DNA from: Actinomycetes bacterium
Lineage (GTDB): Bacteria > Actinomycetota > JAICYB01
Assembly: GCA_025934435.1 (NCBI GenBank)
Contig: JAICYB010000002.1
Span: forward strand, 1 to 64,000
Reading direction: 5' to 3'
DNA: 64,000 nt
The notes under the pieces are model-generated. The model worked only from the letters and a program-made list of their open reading frames with translations, had not been told where the DNA came from and did not search any database. Position numbers and translations under genes: made by a program. The stretch's first letter is position 1; each line of letters begins with the position of its first letter. Below are positions 15,728 to 25,294 of the stretch, piece after piece.

Positions 15728-16665
15728 CCGAGCTCAGCGTGCGTCCGCACGATCACATCGTCGCCTTCTACGACGAGGACGCCGACATCGTCGACCGCGT
15801 CGTCCGATTCGTCGGCGAAGGTCTCCGGGCGGACGATGCCGCCATCATCATCGTGACACCCGACCACCGGATCGCGATCGACGCCGGCCTCGTTGCGCGC
15901 GGCCTCGATCTCGGCGCGCTGCGCGCGTCCGGACGCTACGTCCCACTCGACGCTCTCGAAACGCTCGCGAGCTTCATGTCGGACGGACTGCCGGATCCCG
16001 AACGCTTCCACGACGTCGTCGGCTCGGTCGTTCGTGCGGCAGCGTCGGCCGGCACCGGCATCCGCGCGTTCGGCGAGATGGTCGCGCTCCTCTGGAGCGA
16101 AGGAAATGTTGCCGGCGCGATCGAACTCGAGAGCACCTGGAACGAGCTCGCCGAACAGGAGCGTTTCGTCCTCCTGTGCGGCTACCCGCTGCACACCGTC
16201 ATCGAGCGCGACGACCTCGACGCGCTCACGCGCGTATGCACATCGCATTCCGAACTCGTCGGTCCCGGAAGTTACGAGCGCTTCGATCCGAGCGGTGGCG
16301 GAACTTCGCGCACATTCCTACCGGTGATCTCCGCCGTGACGGCGGCGCGCACGTTCGCCGAACACACGCTCGATTCGCTCGGCGTGTCCGAGATCGCGCC
16401 CGACGCGACGATCGTCGTTTCTGAGCTTGCGTCGAATGCGGTCATGCACGCCGATTCGGCGTTCCGCCTGACGATCGAGCGTGATGACGCCGTCGTCCGC
16501 ATCACGATCGATGACATCAACGACGCCGAACCGTCGAGTCCGGAGCGCACGATGGAGACGATCGGCGGGCTCGGTCTCGTCCTGGTTGACGGACTGACGT
16601 CACGCTGGGGAACGGAGCTCCTGCCGTCCGGCAAACGCGTGTGGTGTGAGTTCGCGCTGAGCTAG
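15724..16665 (+). CDS. MEDS sensor domain fused to RsbW-like anti-sigma kinase domain
   Basis: 313 aa. N-terminal MEDS/DcmR-like sensory domain (about 8-175: PHDHIVAFYDEDADIVDRVVRFV, GLRADDAAIIIVTPDH, FGEMVALLWSEGN) and C-terminal HATPase_c domain (about 195-310) with N-box VSELASNAVMHA and a GGLGLVLVDGLTSRWG G2 box. It is the type of protein in which a small-molecule sensor controls a serine kinase or anti-sigma activity. Translationally coupled (GTGA) to the STAS gene, so the pair forms a complete switch; the target sigma factor is not in the window. Convergent with the next gene through a shared CTAG. Confidence 0.87.
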   Translation: MTELSVRPHDHIVAFYDEDADIVDRVVRFVGEGLRADDAAIIIVTPDHRIAIDAGLVARGLDLGALRASGRYVPLDALETLASFMSDGLPDPERFHDVVGSVVRAAASAGTGIRAFGEMVALLWSEGNVAGAIELESTWNELAEQERFVLLCGYPLHTVIERDDLDALTRVCTSHSELVGPGSYERFDPSGGGTSRTFLPVISAVTAARTFAEHTLDSLGVSEIAPDATIVVSELASNAVMHADSAFRLTIERDDAVVRITIDDINDAEPSSPERTMETIGGLGLVLVDGLTSRWGTELLPSGKRVWCEFALS

Positions 16666-19553
16666 GACGAAGCCGAGGCGCCGCGGCGTCCGAACGACGC
16701 TTGAGCATGCGCACCGTCGTAGGTGTCGTCGCCGTCGAACGACGCCGTGACGGTCTTCCCCCTCGGATCCGCGAACTTGAAGACGGCGCGCGCGCGTCCC
16801 GAGCCGTCCGTCGTGACCGTCACGTGCTTCGACCCGAGTGAGACCTCGATGTCCTCTCCGTCGACACCGTGCGACGTTTCCACATCGGTGAGCACGACGT
16901 CGACGTTGACCCTTCCGCGCCGGCCCTTACTTGCCGTGAATGAGATCTTGCTCTTCCGCTTGTCGACCTCGAACGTCTTGTTATCCGACGCCGTCGTTCT
17001 GATGTCGTCACCGTCGTAGGACACAACGGCGGTGTCCGTAGCGGCCGCGGGACCGGCGACGGTGAAGGCCGAGGACGCAACGCCGCTCGCGTCGGTCTTG
17101 ACGTCGTGCGTCGCGCCTTGGAAGCCGAAGTGCAGGGTCGCGCCGGAGACGGGGCCCGCGCTGTCGGTGAGCTTCGCCACGAAGGTCGAGTCGTCACCGA
17201 TCGTTCCCTTCGTTACGCTCGAGGGCTGGAACGCCACCGTCGGCTTGCGCTTCGCGACGAACGACCCTTGCGCGTCGGCCGGAGGACGAAGCATCCCGTC
17301 GCCGTCGTAATCGACGACGACGGAGTTCTGTCCGGCCGGCTCGTTCACCGGGACGGTGACGGTCGCCTTCCCGTTCGAGTCGGTCGTTCCGTCGTAGACC
17401 ATGCCCTGGAACGTGAAGTGCAGCGTCTGCCCCGACACACCTCCGAGCTGGTCGCTGAGGGTCGCGGACAGGTGCGCGGGCGTTCCGATCACGCCGGAGG
17501 TATCACCGTCGATCGTGATCGTCGTCGCGTCGACGGCCGGACCGGACGGAGCGCCCGCCGGCGTCGACGGCAGGACCGTCGCGACGAGCGGAACGTCGGC
17601 GGCGTGCCCGTAGCTCTCGCCGACGTTCCCGGCGTCGCCGGAGAGCACGACCATGCGCGTCTCGGCGTCCACCTCCGTGAGGGGAACGGTTCCGGCGGGG
17701 CCGACGTTGTCCGATTCCGGCGTGAACATGACCTGCACGCCGTGGGCGCCGAAGAGTCCTTGTCGCCAGCCACCGGGCGGCGTCGGCGTGTCCGGTTTCC
17801 AGCACGGCTGCGTGGGGTTGTCGCTCGCCGGACCCGGGTCCGTGCCCGTTCCGTCGTCGAAGCACGCGTCGTCGCGGTAATACGGAAGCGAGATCAAAGC
17901 CTGCGCGTCGCCCGGCGACAGGTGGTCGGTCGCGGTGTTGAGACGACTGCGGAAGACCATCGAGCCCGACTTGCCGGCGACCTCTTCCCACGCAAGCGTT
18001 CCGGTCGCGTTGAGCGTCGGATCCGTGACGTCGAAGTCGGTGCACTCGGTGACGCAACCGCTCGTCGAGCCGACCGTCACCGGATGGTCCTTGAAGGCCG
18101 GATCGTCGTCGCGGAGCTCGACACCTCCGCTGTGCAGCGCGACGTAGTCCGTGCCGAGCACTTCGTCGTTGACTCCGTCGACGGCTACGCCGTCGGACTG
18201 CTCGGGGTTGTAGTACTTCGTCACGACGCCGGCGGTGTGGTCCCAGTAGGAGAAGATGCCGCCGAGCGGTGGGATCGGGTGCACACGGAGGTAGGTGTCC
18301 TGGATGATCTCGTCCGGATAGAAGTACTCGGTCCGGACGGTGTTCGTCCCCGAGTCGGAGCCCCACGTCGTGCGGAGCGCACGGACGGGACCGACCTTCT
18401 CGCCCAGCGTGACGGACGAACCGCCCCAGTCGTCGAAGGACTCGTTCTCGAAGCCGCAGCAGGGCGTGTCGTCGCTCGGGCGCTGCGCGTACGCGCGAGC
18501 TTTCCACTCGTCGACGAGGGCCGGACCGTAGTCGTCCGGTGAAGCGAGCGGCTGCGTTGCGTCCTTATCGGGATTCACGCGCACGCCGCGGAGCTCCCAG
18601 CGGCTGGCGTAACGGAAGGCGTACCGCGGCGTGAGGACCCAGGCTGTGTCCTTCGGACGGCGCGCGACGTTGTGCTTGATCACGTTGCCGTTGGCGTCGC
18701 AGACGTCGCCCTTCGGCGCGTTGCCGTAGTTGTCGGATGTCTCCTGGTACTGGAACGAATCGGCGTCGCGGACGTAGCGCATGTATCCGTTGCTCGCGTC
18801 GAACGCCGGGTGCACGGATCCGTTCGACAGACCGACGTAAGCGAAGACGGGCGGCGCGGTCGGCGAGGTCGGATCGGTGACGCGGACCTCGCGTATCTGC
18901 GTGATGCCTGTGGGCAGCGTCGCATTCGCGGGAGCCTGTGCACCCGCGTCCTTCGTCAGGAAGGAAAGCTCGTCGTTGTCGTCGAGTCCGGGGATCGGAT
19001 CTGCCTCGGGGCCGCCGGTAGGCGTCGCGACGCATTCGCCGCCCGTGTACTTGTAGACGTCGCGGTCGTAGACATAGCTCGGCTGCTGGTCGGTGCCGGC
19101 GTAGGCACCGAAGCCGACACAGAACGGCCCGGCCTGGTTGCAGTTGGACGCGAAGTTCGAGATGTACCGGTTGAACTTCTCGTCGACCTGGAAGGGGATC
19201 TGGACGAAGCCCTTCCCGTCCACCCAGTGGTAGCCGATCAGATCGCCGACCGCGACGCCCGCCTTCAGGGCCGGGACGCGGACGTCGGCCTTCTCGGAGC
19301 AGTTGTGGATCACTCCGTCGCTTTGGTCGGCCTGGCACGAGCTCGTCGGCGGCTGGGCCGGGAGCTTGGCCGAGATCTCCGGTCCCGCCGACCAGTCGGG
19401 GAACTGCGAACCGGTCAGCACGACGGGCTCCACGGACCGGTCCTGCGGGAGAGAAGGGGTTCCGACGCTCGGGGTGGCGGCCTTCGCGGCAAGGGGAAAC
19501 AGGCCCGTGAGCAGGGCGAATGCGACCGAGAACACGGCTCCCCTCCGCGGCAT
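16662..19553 (-). CDS. Large secreted protein with C-terminal Ig-like repeats
   Basis: 963 aa. Signal peptide (about 1-25, ending AAKA). A long N-terminal region (about 40-680), rich in aromatic and Cys residues, matches no family I recognise. The C-terminus has three Ig-like modules of about 90 residues (about 695-960) with repeated motifs LHFTFQG, LHFGFQG, VVDYDGDG, VVSYDGDD, SFDGDDTY, like big Ig-like repeats of surface proteins. No enzyme motif or wall anchor is visible. The ATG at 19553 lacks a ribosome site, but a TATCCT -10 ends 6 bases upstream, so the message is probably leaderless. Confidence 0.8.
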   Translation of the reverse strand: MPRRGAVFSVAFALLTGLFPLAAKAATPSVGTPSLPQDRSVEPVVLTGSQFPDWSAGPEISAKLPAQPPTSSCQADQSDGVIHNCSEKADVRVPALKAGVAVGDLIGYHWVDGKGFVQIPFQVDEKFNRYISNFASNCNQAGPFCVGFGAYAGTDQQPSYVYDRDVYKYTGGECVATPTGGPEADPIPGLDDNDELSFLTKDAGAQAPANATLPTGITQIREVRVTDPTSPTAPPVFAYVGLSNGSVHPAFDASNGYMRYVRDADSFQYQETSDNYGNAPKGDVCDANGNVIKHNVARRPKDTAWVLTPRYAFRYASRWELRGVRVNPDKDATQPLASPDDYGPALVDEWKARAYAQRPSDDTPCCGFENESFDDWGGSSVTLGEKVGPVRALRTTWGSDSGTNTVRTEYFYPDEIIQDTYLRVHPIPPLGGIFSYWDHTAGVVTKYYNPEQSDGVAVDGVNDEVLGTDYVALHSGGVELRDDDPAFKDHPVTVGSTSGCVTECTDFDVTDPTLNATGTLAWEEVAGKSGSMVFRSRLNTATDHLSPGDAQALISLPYYRDDACFDDGTGTDPGPASDNPTQPCWKPDTPTPPGGWRQGLFGAHGVQVMFTPESDNVGPAGTVPLTEVDAETRMVVLSGDAGNVGESYGHAADVPLVATVLPSTPAGAPSGPAVDATTITIDGDTSGVIGTPAHLSATLSDQLGGVSGQTLHFTFQGMVYDGTTDSNGKATVTVPVNEPAGQNSVVVDYDGDGMLRPPADAQGSFVAKRKPTVAFQPSSVTKGTIGDDSTFVAKLTDSAGPVSGATLHFGFQGATHDVKTDASGVASSAFTVAGPAAATDTAVVSYDGDDIRTTASDNKTFEVDKRKSKISFTASKGRRGRVNVDVVLTDVETSHGVDGEDIEVSLGSKHVTVTTDGSGRARAVFKFADPRGKTVTASFDGDDTYDGAHAQASFGRRGASASS

Positions 19554-19595
19554 ACGAGAAGGATAACGTTTCAGACGCGAAAAAGTTCGAGAAGG

Positions 19596-20558
19596 CTACT
19601 TTTGCGCGCCGAAGGCTGCCGCGATCGTCACGGAGAACGGCGGACGAAGCACGCCGGCATCGGTGATGAACGCCGTGATCAGGTGCGCCGGCGTCACGTC
19701 GAAGGCGGGGTTCCAGACGCCGACGTCGATCCCGCTCGCGTTCGTGACCTCTTCGGGCGGACGGAACTCGATCTCGATGCTTCGTCCATCCGGCGTGTCC
19801 GGATCGAACGAGGAGAGCGGTCCGGCGACGTAGAAGGGGACGTTCGCCGCTCGCGCGAACACGGCCAGCTGATAGGTGCCGATCTTGTTCGCGGTGTCCC
19901 CGTTCGCCGCGACGCGGTCGCATCCGACGATCACCGCGCCGGCTTTGCCGGCTTGCAGCGCGGCGCCGGCGGCCGAGTCCGGGATGAGAGTCACGGGAAC
20001 ACCGGCGTCGTGGAGTTCCCACGCGGTGAGCCGTCCGCCTTGCAGCAGCGGACGCGTCTCCGTCGCGATCACCTCGATCGGCTCGCCGGCCTCGAACTTC
20101 GAATACACGACGCCGAGAGCCGTCCCGATGCCGGACGTTGCGAGTCGTCCGGTGTTGCAGTGCGTCATCACGCGGGTTGTGTCGGCGAGCTCGGCGCGTC
20201 CGAACTCGCCGATGCGCGCGCACGATTCGCGATCTTCGGCTTGGATCTCGAGCGCCTCGTCGAGGGCGTCGTCCGCCTGCAAGGTTCGGTCGACGTCGCG
20301 GCGAAGGTTCACGGCGGTCGGGCGCGCGTCGCCGATCGTCTTTGCGAGGTCGTCGCGTGTACGTCCCTCGCGAAGGCCGATCACGACGCCGAATGCGCCG
20401 CAGACGCCGATGGCCGGTGCACCGCGCACGGCGAGGCGCTTGATCGCATCGACGACGTCGTCGACCGTCGAGAGCTTGACGACCTCGAGGCGCGCCGGGA
20501 GGTGCGTCTGGTCGATGACCTCGAGGTGGTCGTCGCACCACTCGATGGCGTTGAGCAT
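19596..20558 (-). CDS. mtnA: S-methyl-5-thioribose-1-phosphate isomerase
   Basis: 320 aa, normal for the family. Carries AVRGAPAIGVCGAFGV near the N-terminus, the catalytic Cys motif MTHCNTGRLATSG, and the catalytic Asp motif GCDRVAANGDTANKIGT. It converts methylthioribose-1-phosphate to methylthioribulose-1-phosphate in the methionine salvage pathway. The start was set at ATG 20558 because the conserved family N-terminus begins there and upstream sequence is antisense to the ParB-like gene. No other salvage gene is nearby. Divergent from the ParB-like gene with only 25 bp between start codons. Confidence 0.95.
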   Translation of the reverse strand: MLNAIEWCDDHLEVIDQTHLPARLEVVKLSTVDDVVDAIKRLAVRGAPAIGVCGAFGVVIGLREGRTRDDLAKTIGDARPTAVNLRRDVDRTLQADDALDEALEIQAEDRESCARIGEFGRAELADTTRVMTHCNTGRLATSGIGTALGVVYSKFEAGEPIEVIATETRPLLQGGRLTAWELHDAGVPVTLIPDSAAGAALQAGKAGAVIVGCDRVAANGDTANKIGTYQLAVFARAANVPFYVAGPLSSFDPDTPDGRSIEIEFRPPEEVTNASGIDVGVWNPAFDVTPAHLITAFITDAGVLRPPFSVTIAAAFGAQK

Positions 20559-20583
20559 AGGCCTCAAGGGTAGGCTCGGAACC

Positions 20584-21381
20584 ATGACGCTGGAGATCAA
20601 GGACCCGCACCGCAAGCAGGCGCTACGGCTCCAGACCGTCCGTAAGGGCGATCTCGAGGTCATCAAGCACCAGCGCAAACCGCGCCCGGCGCACATCAAA
20701 CAACTCACCGCATCGATCGAACGCATCGGCTTCGTGACGCCGCTCGTCGTCGTCGAGCGCGACGGCAAGTTCGTGATCATCGACGGGCAACATCGCTTCA
20801 CCGCGGGGACGGAGCTCGGCGTGAAGGAGTTCCCCGTGGTGGTCGTCCCCGAGAAGCTCGCGCGGCGGATGATGAGCTTCAACGTCGAAACGCCGCTCAA
20901 CATCAAGGAGCGGTGCCAGATCGCGCTCTCGATCTATCGGGACTTCGTCGAAGAGCAGCCGAAGACGAAAGAGGACGACGGCGAAGTCGTCGACGCGATC
21001 GAACACTTCCATCACGTGACGATTGGTCTCGCCTACGAAGGCAACGGGCGCATCGCCGGAGGCGCGATCGAGGGCGTCGTCCGTAAGTGCGACGGCGTGA
21101 TGGACAAACCGCTCTCGGAGGCCTTCGAAGCGCGGCAAGCTCGCGCCGAGCTGGTGCTCGAGTCGTGGAAGCTCATCAAAGCCGTCGAAGACGCCCTGAA
21201 AGAGAAGGGCATGTGGCACTCGATGGTGCGCTACCAGGTGATCGCGGCGGCCGACCCCGCGAAGCGCGCGCGCAAGCCGCAAGAGTTCGAGAAAGCGTTC
21301 CCGAAGTTCATCAAGAAGCTCGAAGAGCTCGTCGAAGCTCCGGAGAAGGTCCTGCGCCAGAAGGTCGACGACGGCGAGTAG
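20584..21381 (+). CDS. ParB N-terminal domain-like protein
   Basis: 265 aa. N-terminal ParB/sulfiredoxin-fold domain (about 10-95): PRPAHIKQLTASIERIGFVTPLVVVERDG and the phosphate-binding motif VIIDGQHRFTAGTELG, as in ParB-like CTPase/nuclease proteins. The rest is mostly charged helix with no clear HTH. It is not the chromosomal ParB: a HTH and partner ParA are missing. May be a DNA-modifying or nucleotide-binding enzyme. A TAGGCT -10 ends 7 bases before the ATG, giving a leaderless start. It abuts the SARP gene tail-to-tail. Confidence 0.8.
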   Translation: MTLEIKDPHRKQALRLQTVRKGDLEVIKHQRKPRPAHIKQLTASIERIGFVTPLVVVERDGKFVIIDGQHRFTAGTELGVKEFPVVVVPEKLARRMMSFNVETPLNIKERCQIALSIYRDFVEEQPKTKEDDGEVVDAIEHFHHVTIGLAYEGNGRIAGGAIEGVVRKCDGVMDKPLSEAFEARQARAELVLESWKLIKAVEDALKEKGMWHSMVRYQVIAAADPAKRARKPQEFEKAFPKFIKKLEELVEAPEKVLRQKVDDGE

Positions 21382-22767
21382 CTACCACTCCGTCAGCATC
21401 CAGATCTCCGGCTGCAGCTCGCCCGACTCGCCGATCACCGCGAAGATCGCGGCCGAGAGCCGCAGGTGACGCTCGGCTTCGGTGGTTCGTCCCGCGGCGC
21501 GGAGCAGATCCGCGAGATTGCTGTGCATCGCCGCTTCGCGGTGACGGTCACCGACACTCGCGCAGAGCTCGAGCGCGCGCTGCGCGAGTTGCTGCGCGCG
21601 GTCGAGGTCTTCGGTACGGAGCGCAGACGCGAGGTTGTTGAGCGCCGCGGCCATCGCGACGGGATCGCTCATCCGTTCCGCCAGGCGCACGCTCGCCTCC
21701 AGATGCTCGCGTGCGGCTCCGATGTCGCCGCGGTGCGTCGCGAGAACCCCCGCGACGTTGTGGGCCTGCGCGATCGCGCGATCGTCGTGCGATGCGACGG
21801 CTTCGTCCAGAGCGGCGGACGCGAAACGTCCGGCGTCGTCCGGACGTTTCAACCTGTGAGCGTTGAGGCTCCGTTCGGCGAGTAACCGCGCACGCGATGC
21901 GTATTCGTCCGGACGAAGCGCCTCGATCGCATCGGCGTAGAGCCTTTCGGCTCCCTCGTAATCACCGACCCGCTGGCGGACGGCCGCGATCTTTCCCGCA
22001 GGTGACGCGGCCAGCGCGTAGCTGCGCTCCGCTTCGCCGTAGCGGCCTTGCAGGGTCAGCAGATCTCCCATCAGCTCGTGCAGGTTCGATCCGTCGGACG
22101 AACCGATGAGCTCTTTCGTTTCGTCCGTCGGCGTGACGCCGAGGTGACGCTCCAGCAGCGCGACGCACTCCTTGTACTGACGTACCGCGGCGGCGCGATC
22201 GCCCTTCTGCGTGTGCAGCCGGATGAGCGCGCGGTGCGCGTCCTCGTCGAGCGGATCGGCGTCGACCCAGCGGCGGGCGTAGGCGATGGCATCGTCCGTC
22301 TCCGATTCGCGCGCGAGTCGCGCGAGCACGCCGGTGTATTCGCGACGGAGCGTCGCCGTCGTCGCCGACTGCCAGTCGTCGAACTCGGCACTGTCCTTGA
22401 GCGAGAAGCCCTGAAGGAAGTCCCCGTCGTAGACCGCAGCGGCGTCGACGAGGCGGTCGCTCGCCACCAGACGGCGGAACTCGCCGACGTCGGTCTTGGC
22501 TGCGAGCGTGAGCGTGTCGCCCTCGCTCGCGACGCCGTCGCCGACCGCGGCATTGAGAGCCGACAGGGTGCGCCGGAGCGCCGATCGCGCGCGCGTCTGA
22601 TCGGATTCGGGCCAGAGCAGAGCGGCGAGCTCGTCGCGAGCCGCGGGGCGCCGCGCGACCGCGAGGTACGCGAGCAGCGCGATCGCCTTCTTGGTGTCGA
22701 CGTGAGCCGCCTGCCCGTCACGTTCGATCCGCGGGGGGCCGAACAGACGTATCGGAACGCGAGCCAT
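21382..22767 (-). CDS. SARP-family transcriptional activator with BTAD and TPR domains
   Basis: 461 aa. N-terminal winged HTH (about 5-75: IRLFGPPRIERDG, KKAIALLAYLAVA, ARSALRRTLSALNAAVG), bacterial transcriptional activation domain (about 95-245: DFLQGFSLKDSAEFDDWQ, RRWVDADPLDEDAHRALIRLH, RQYKECVALLERHLGV), then TPR repeats to the C-terminus. SARPs activate operons by binding direct repeats near the -35. Its divergent position next to the copper lipoprotein operon makes that operon a candidate target, as inference. A TATCGT -10 ends 6 bases before the ATG, so it is probably leaderless. Confidence 0.9.
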   Translation of the reverse strand: MARVPIRLFGPPRIERDGQAAHVDTKKAIALLAYLAVARRPAARDELAALLWPESDQTRARSALRRTLSALNAAVGDGVASEGDTLTLAAKTDVGEFRRLVASDRLVDAAAVYDGDFLQGFSLKDSAEFDDWQSATTATLRREYTGVLARLARESETDDAIAYARRWVDADPLDEDAHRALIRLHTQKGDRAAAVRQYKECVALLERHLGVTPTDETKELIGSSDGSNLHELMGDLLTLQGRYGEAERSYALAASPAGKIAAVRQRVGDYEGAERLYADAIEALRPDEYASRARLLAERSLNAHRLKRPDDAGRFASAALDEAVASHDDRAIAQAHNVAGVLATHRGDIGAAREHLEASVRLAERMSDPVAMAAALNNLASALRTEDLDRAQQLAQRALELCASVGDRHREAAMHSNLADLLRAAGRTTEAERHLRLSAAIFAVIGESGELQPEIWMLTEW

Positions 22768-22853
22768 ATTCCAACGATAGAGGGCGCGCGCCGTAACGAT
22801 TTCCGGACGGCGGCGCGCGACGATCGCGTGGTAACCACATCAAGGAGGGCAGG
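22768..22853. promoter_or_regulatory. Divergent control region with two inverted repeats
   Basis: Between the SARP gene and the first cupredoxin gene. CGCGCGCCG (22785-22793) and CGGCGCGCG (22811-22819) form a perfect 9-bp inverted repeat with a 17-base spacer. A second palindrome GTGGT-A-ACCAC lies at 22828-22838, 3 bases before the AAGGAGGG ribosome site (22842-22849). Both are operator candidates for control of the long operon to the right. Confidence 0.5.
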
Positions 22854-23981
22854 ATGCGCAAGGCGCTGATGGCGTTCGTGCTGGTCGGACTCGTCGCCGG
22901 CGGCTGCGCGAAATCGGCGGAACCTGCGACGCGGACGGTGCTCGTCGACAACAAAGCGACGACCTTCGTCGGATCGTTCCTCGCGTACTACCCGAACGCG
23001 CTCACCGTGCACGCCGGCGACACCGTCGATTTCAAGGAGATGTGGAGCGGCGAAGCGCACACCGTCACGATGGGCAAGCTCGTCGAGGCCGGCCTCGCGA
23101 GCGTGCGGGGTGCGAACCCGAACGCGGCGCCTCCGCCCGCGTTCGCGAAGCTCCCCAGCATGTTCCCGAATGGGCCGGGCGACGTGAACCGCAATGCCGC
23201 GGACCCGTGCTTCCTCGCGTCCGGTGATCCGTCCTCATACAAGGGCGCTTGTCCGGACGTGACGCAACCGGCGTTCGACGGGAAGCAGGCCTATTACAAC
23301 AGTGGTTTCCTGAAGAAGGGGTCCACCTTCGCGGTCAAACTCTCGAACGACATCGCGCCGGGGACGTATCACTACTACTGCAACCTGCACGGGCCGATGA
23401 TGTCCGGCTCGTTCACCGTTGTCGGCAAGGACACAAAGACACCGACGCAGGCTCAGGTGAATGCCGCCGCCGCGAAACAGTTCAAGCCCGTGGCAGACAA
23501 GCTGTCTGCAGCCGCCGATGGAGCTCGCGCCGGACACGCCTTCATCTCGGGCAACATCGCGGGCTACGGCGATCCGTCCGTCGAGAACGCAGGCATCAAC
23601 GAGTTCTTCCCGCCATCGATCAAGGCGAAGGTCGGCGAGAAGGTCACGTGGACGATGATCGGGTTCCACACGATCACCTTCGGCGCGCCGGCGAGTGAAG
23701 ACCCGTTCAGCTTCGGCCCCGACGGCGTCCACCTGGATCAGCAGGCCCTCGCGCCGGCCGGAGGGCCGGGCGCACAAGCGGGTACCACGACCGGCAACAA
23801 GATCTCGATCAAGACGGCCGACGCCGGAGGGTACAACGGGACGGGCGTGAAATCGTCCGGGGCGACGGACAGCTTCCCGCCCGACCTCGCCGCGTACGCC
23901 GTCACGTTCACGAAGCCCGGGACCTACCCATTCCGGTGCCTCCTGCACCCGGGCATGGGCGGAGTCGTGACGGTGACCTAG
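22854..23981 (+). CDS. Lipoprotein with two cupredoxin (type 1 copper) domains
   Basis: 375 aa. Lipobox LVAGGC (Cys18). Two plastocyanin-like domains: the first (about 30-195) with ligand motifs EAHTVTMG and YYCNLHGPMMSG; the second (about 245-375) with FHTITFGAP and FRCLLHPGMGG. Each has the full His, Cys, His, Met set for a mononuclear blue copper site. It probably carries electrons or senses copper or redox state at the outer face of the membrane. First gene of a nine-gene same-strand run; strong ribosome site. The next gene is a paralogue. Confidence 0.9.
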   Translation: MRKALMAFVLVGLVAGGCAKSAEPATRTVLVDNKATTFVGSFLAYYPNALTVHAGDTVDFKEMWSGEAHTVTMGKLVEAGLASVRGANPNAAPPPAFAKLPSMFPNGPGDVNRNAADPCFLASGDPSSYKGACPDVTQPAFDGKQAYYNSGFLKKGSTFAVKLSNDIAPGTYHYYCNLHGPMMSGSFTVVGKDTKTPTQAQVNAAAAKQFKPVADKLSAAADGARAGHAFISGNIAGYGDPSVENAGINEFFPPSIKAKVGEKVTWTMIGFHTITFGAPASEDPFSFGPDGVHLDQQALAPAGGPGAQAGTTTGNKISIKTADAGGYNGTGVKSSGATDSFPPDLAAYAVTFTKPGTYPFRCLLHPGMGGVVTVT

Positions 23982-24026
23982 CCGGCACGTACCATCACCG
24001 AGGTCTCGAGCTAGGAGGACGGGCTG

Positions 24027-25286
24027 ATGAAGAAGGTGCTGCTCCTCAGCGCAGCGGTGGCGCTTCTCGCTTCATCCTGCGTCGGCGGAAGCTCGAACAC
24101 GCGGACCGTCCTGGTCGACTTCCAACACGAACAGTTCGCGAGCTCGTTCCTCAACTACTTCCCGAACCGCGTGAGCGTGCACCCCGGCGACACGGTCGTC
24201 TTCCGGCAGACGTGGAGTGGCGAACCACACAGCGTGACGATGGGGACCTACGCCGACCGCTACGCGAAGCTCCTCGCGCCGTTCTTCAAGCTGTTCGCCA
24301 AAGGCGGGTACGCCGCTCTTCCTCAGGAAGAGCCAAAGAACATCAAGGCATACGAAGACAAGTACCTGACGAACATGTTCGACGAGAACTCGAACAAACC
24401 GGATCAGAACGGAGCGCAGCCGTGTTTCCTCTCGCGCGGCGTTGCTCCTCGCAATGTGAACAAGCCGTGCTCGAAGGCGAACCAGAAACAACCGGACTTC
24501 ACCGGTCGCCAGTCGTACTACAACAGCGGCTTCATCCCCTACGAAGGACCGAGCGGTGACACGTACACGGTGAAAGTCTCGAGTAACGCCAAGCCCGGGA
24601 CGCACTTCTTCTACTGCAACTATCACGGGCCCTTCATGTCCGGATTCCTCACGATCGCTCCGCGCAGCAAGAAGGTCCCGTCCCAAACGACAGTGAGTGA
24701 AGCGGCACGCAAGGAGATCGACAAGCAGGCCGCTCCGCTGCTCACGGCGTTCCGTCAGGCGACGAAAGGACAGTTCGTCGTTCCGCAGGATTCCCTTGAC
24801 TCCGTCGAGCAGCAGGGCTTCGTGAAGACCGTCAACGGCAAGCCGATCTTCGACGGGTGGTTCGCGGGGCTCGGTGTCGACAACCCGAATGTCGAAGGGA
24901 CCATCAACGAGTTCATCCCGAAGAGCTTGCACGCCAAGGTCGGTCAGAAGCTGAGCTGGGTGATGATCGGCTCCCACACGATCTCGTTCAACGTTCCGAA
25001 GTACTTCCCGATCATGACCGTCAGCAAGGACGGAACCGTCTCGCGCAACCCGAAGCTCGATACGCCGGCCGGCGGCGCACCGAAACCGAAGGAGCAATCG
25101 GACAGCGATCAGTCGCCGAACATCGACGACGCCGGTACCTGGAACGGCAACGGGTTCTGGTCGACGGGCGTGATCGATTCGAATAACTTCGCCGTTGTGA
25201 GCGTCCGCATCACGAAGCCGGGCACGTACAAGTTCGCGTGCCTCATCCATCCGCCGATGGTCGGAACGCTGGTGGTCACGCAGTAA
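24027..25286 (+). CDS. Second double-cupredoxin lipoprotein (paralogue)
   Basis: 419 aa. Lipobox LLASSC (Cys18). Same design as its upstream neighbour: N-terminal TRTVLVDFQHEQFASSF parallels TRTVLVDNKATTFVGSF of the other, with copper-ligand motifs EPHSVTMG / FYCNYHGPFMSG in domain one and GSHTISFN / FACLIHPPMVG in domain two. Both type 1 copper sites look intact. It is longer owing to an inserted charged segment (about 75-130). Tandem duplication followed by divergence is likely. 46 bp follow the first gene, with an AGGAGG site; the next gene begins 9 bp after its stop. Confidence 0.9.
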   Translation: MKKVLLLSAAVALLASSCVGGSSNTRTVLVDFQHEQFASSFLNYFPNRVSVHPGDTVVFRQTWSGEPHSVTMGTYADRYAKLLAPFFKLFAKGGYAALPQEEPKNIKAYEDKYLTNMFDENSNKPDQNGAQPCFLSRGVAPRNVNKPCSKANQKQPDFTGRQSYYNSGFIPYEGPSGDTYTVKVSSNAKPGTHFFYCNYHGPFMSGFLTIAPRSKKVPSQTTVSEAARKEIDKQAAPLLTAFRQATKGQFVVPQDSLDSVEQQGFVKTVNGKPIFDGWFAGLGVDNPNVEGTINEFIPKSLHAKVGQKLSWVMIGSHTISFNVPKYFPIMTVSKDGTVSRNPKLDTPAGGAPKPKEQSDSDQSPNIDDAGTWNGNGFWSTGVIDSNNFAVVSVRITKPGTYKFACLIHPPMVGTLVVTQ

Positions 25287-25294
25287 GGAGCGGC

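Noticed and set aside
17106-18542. Long plus-strand frame antisense to the 963-aa secreted protein
   Set aside because: Arg/Val-rich composition with no domain, signal peptide or ribosome site.
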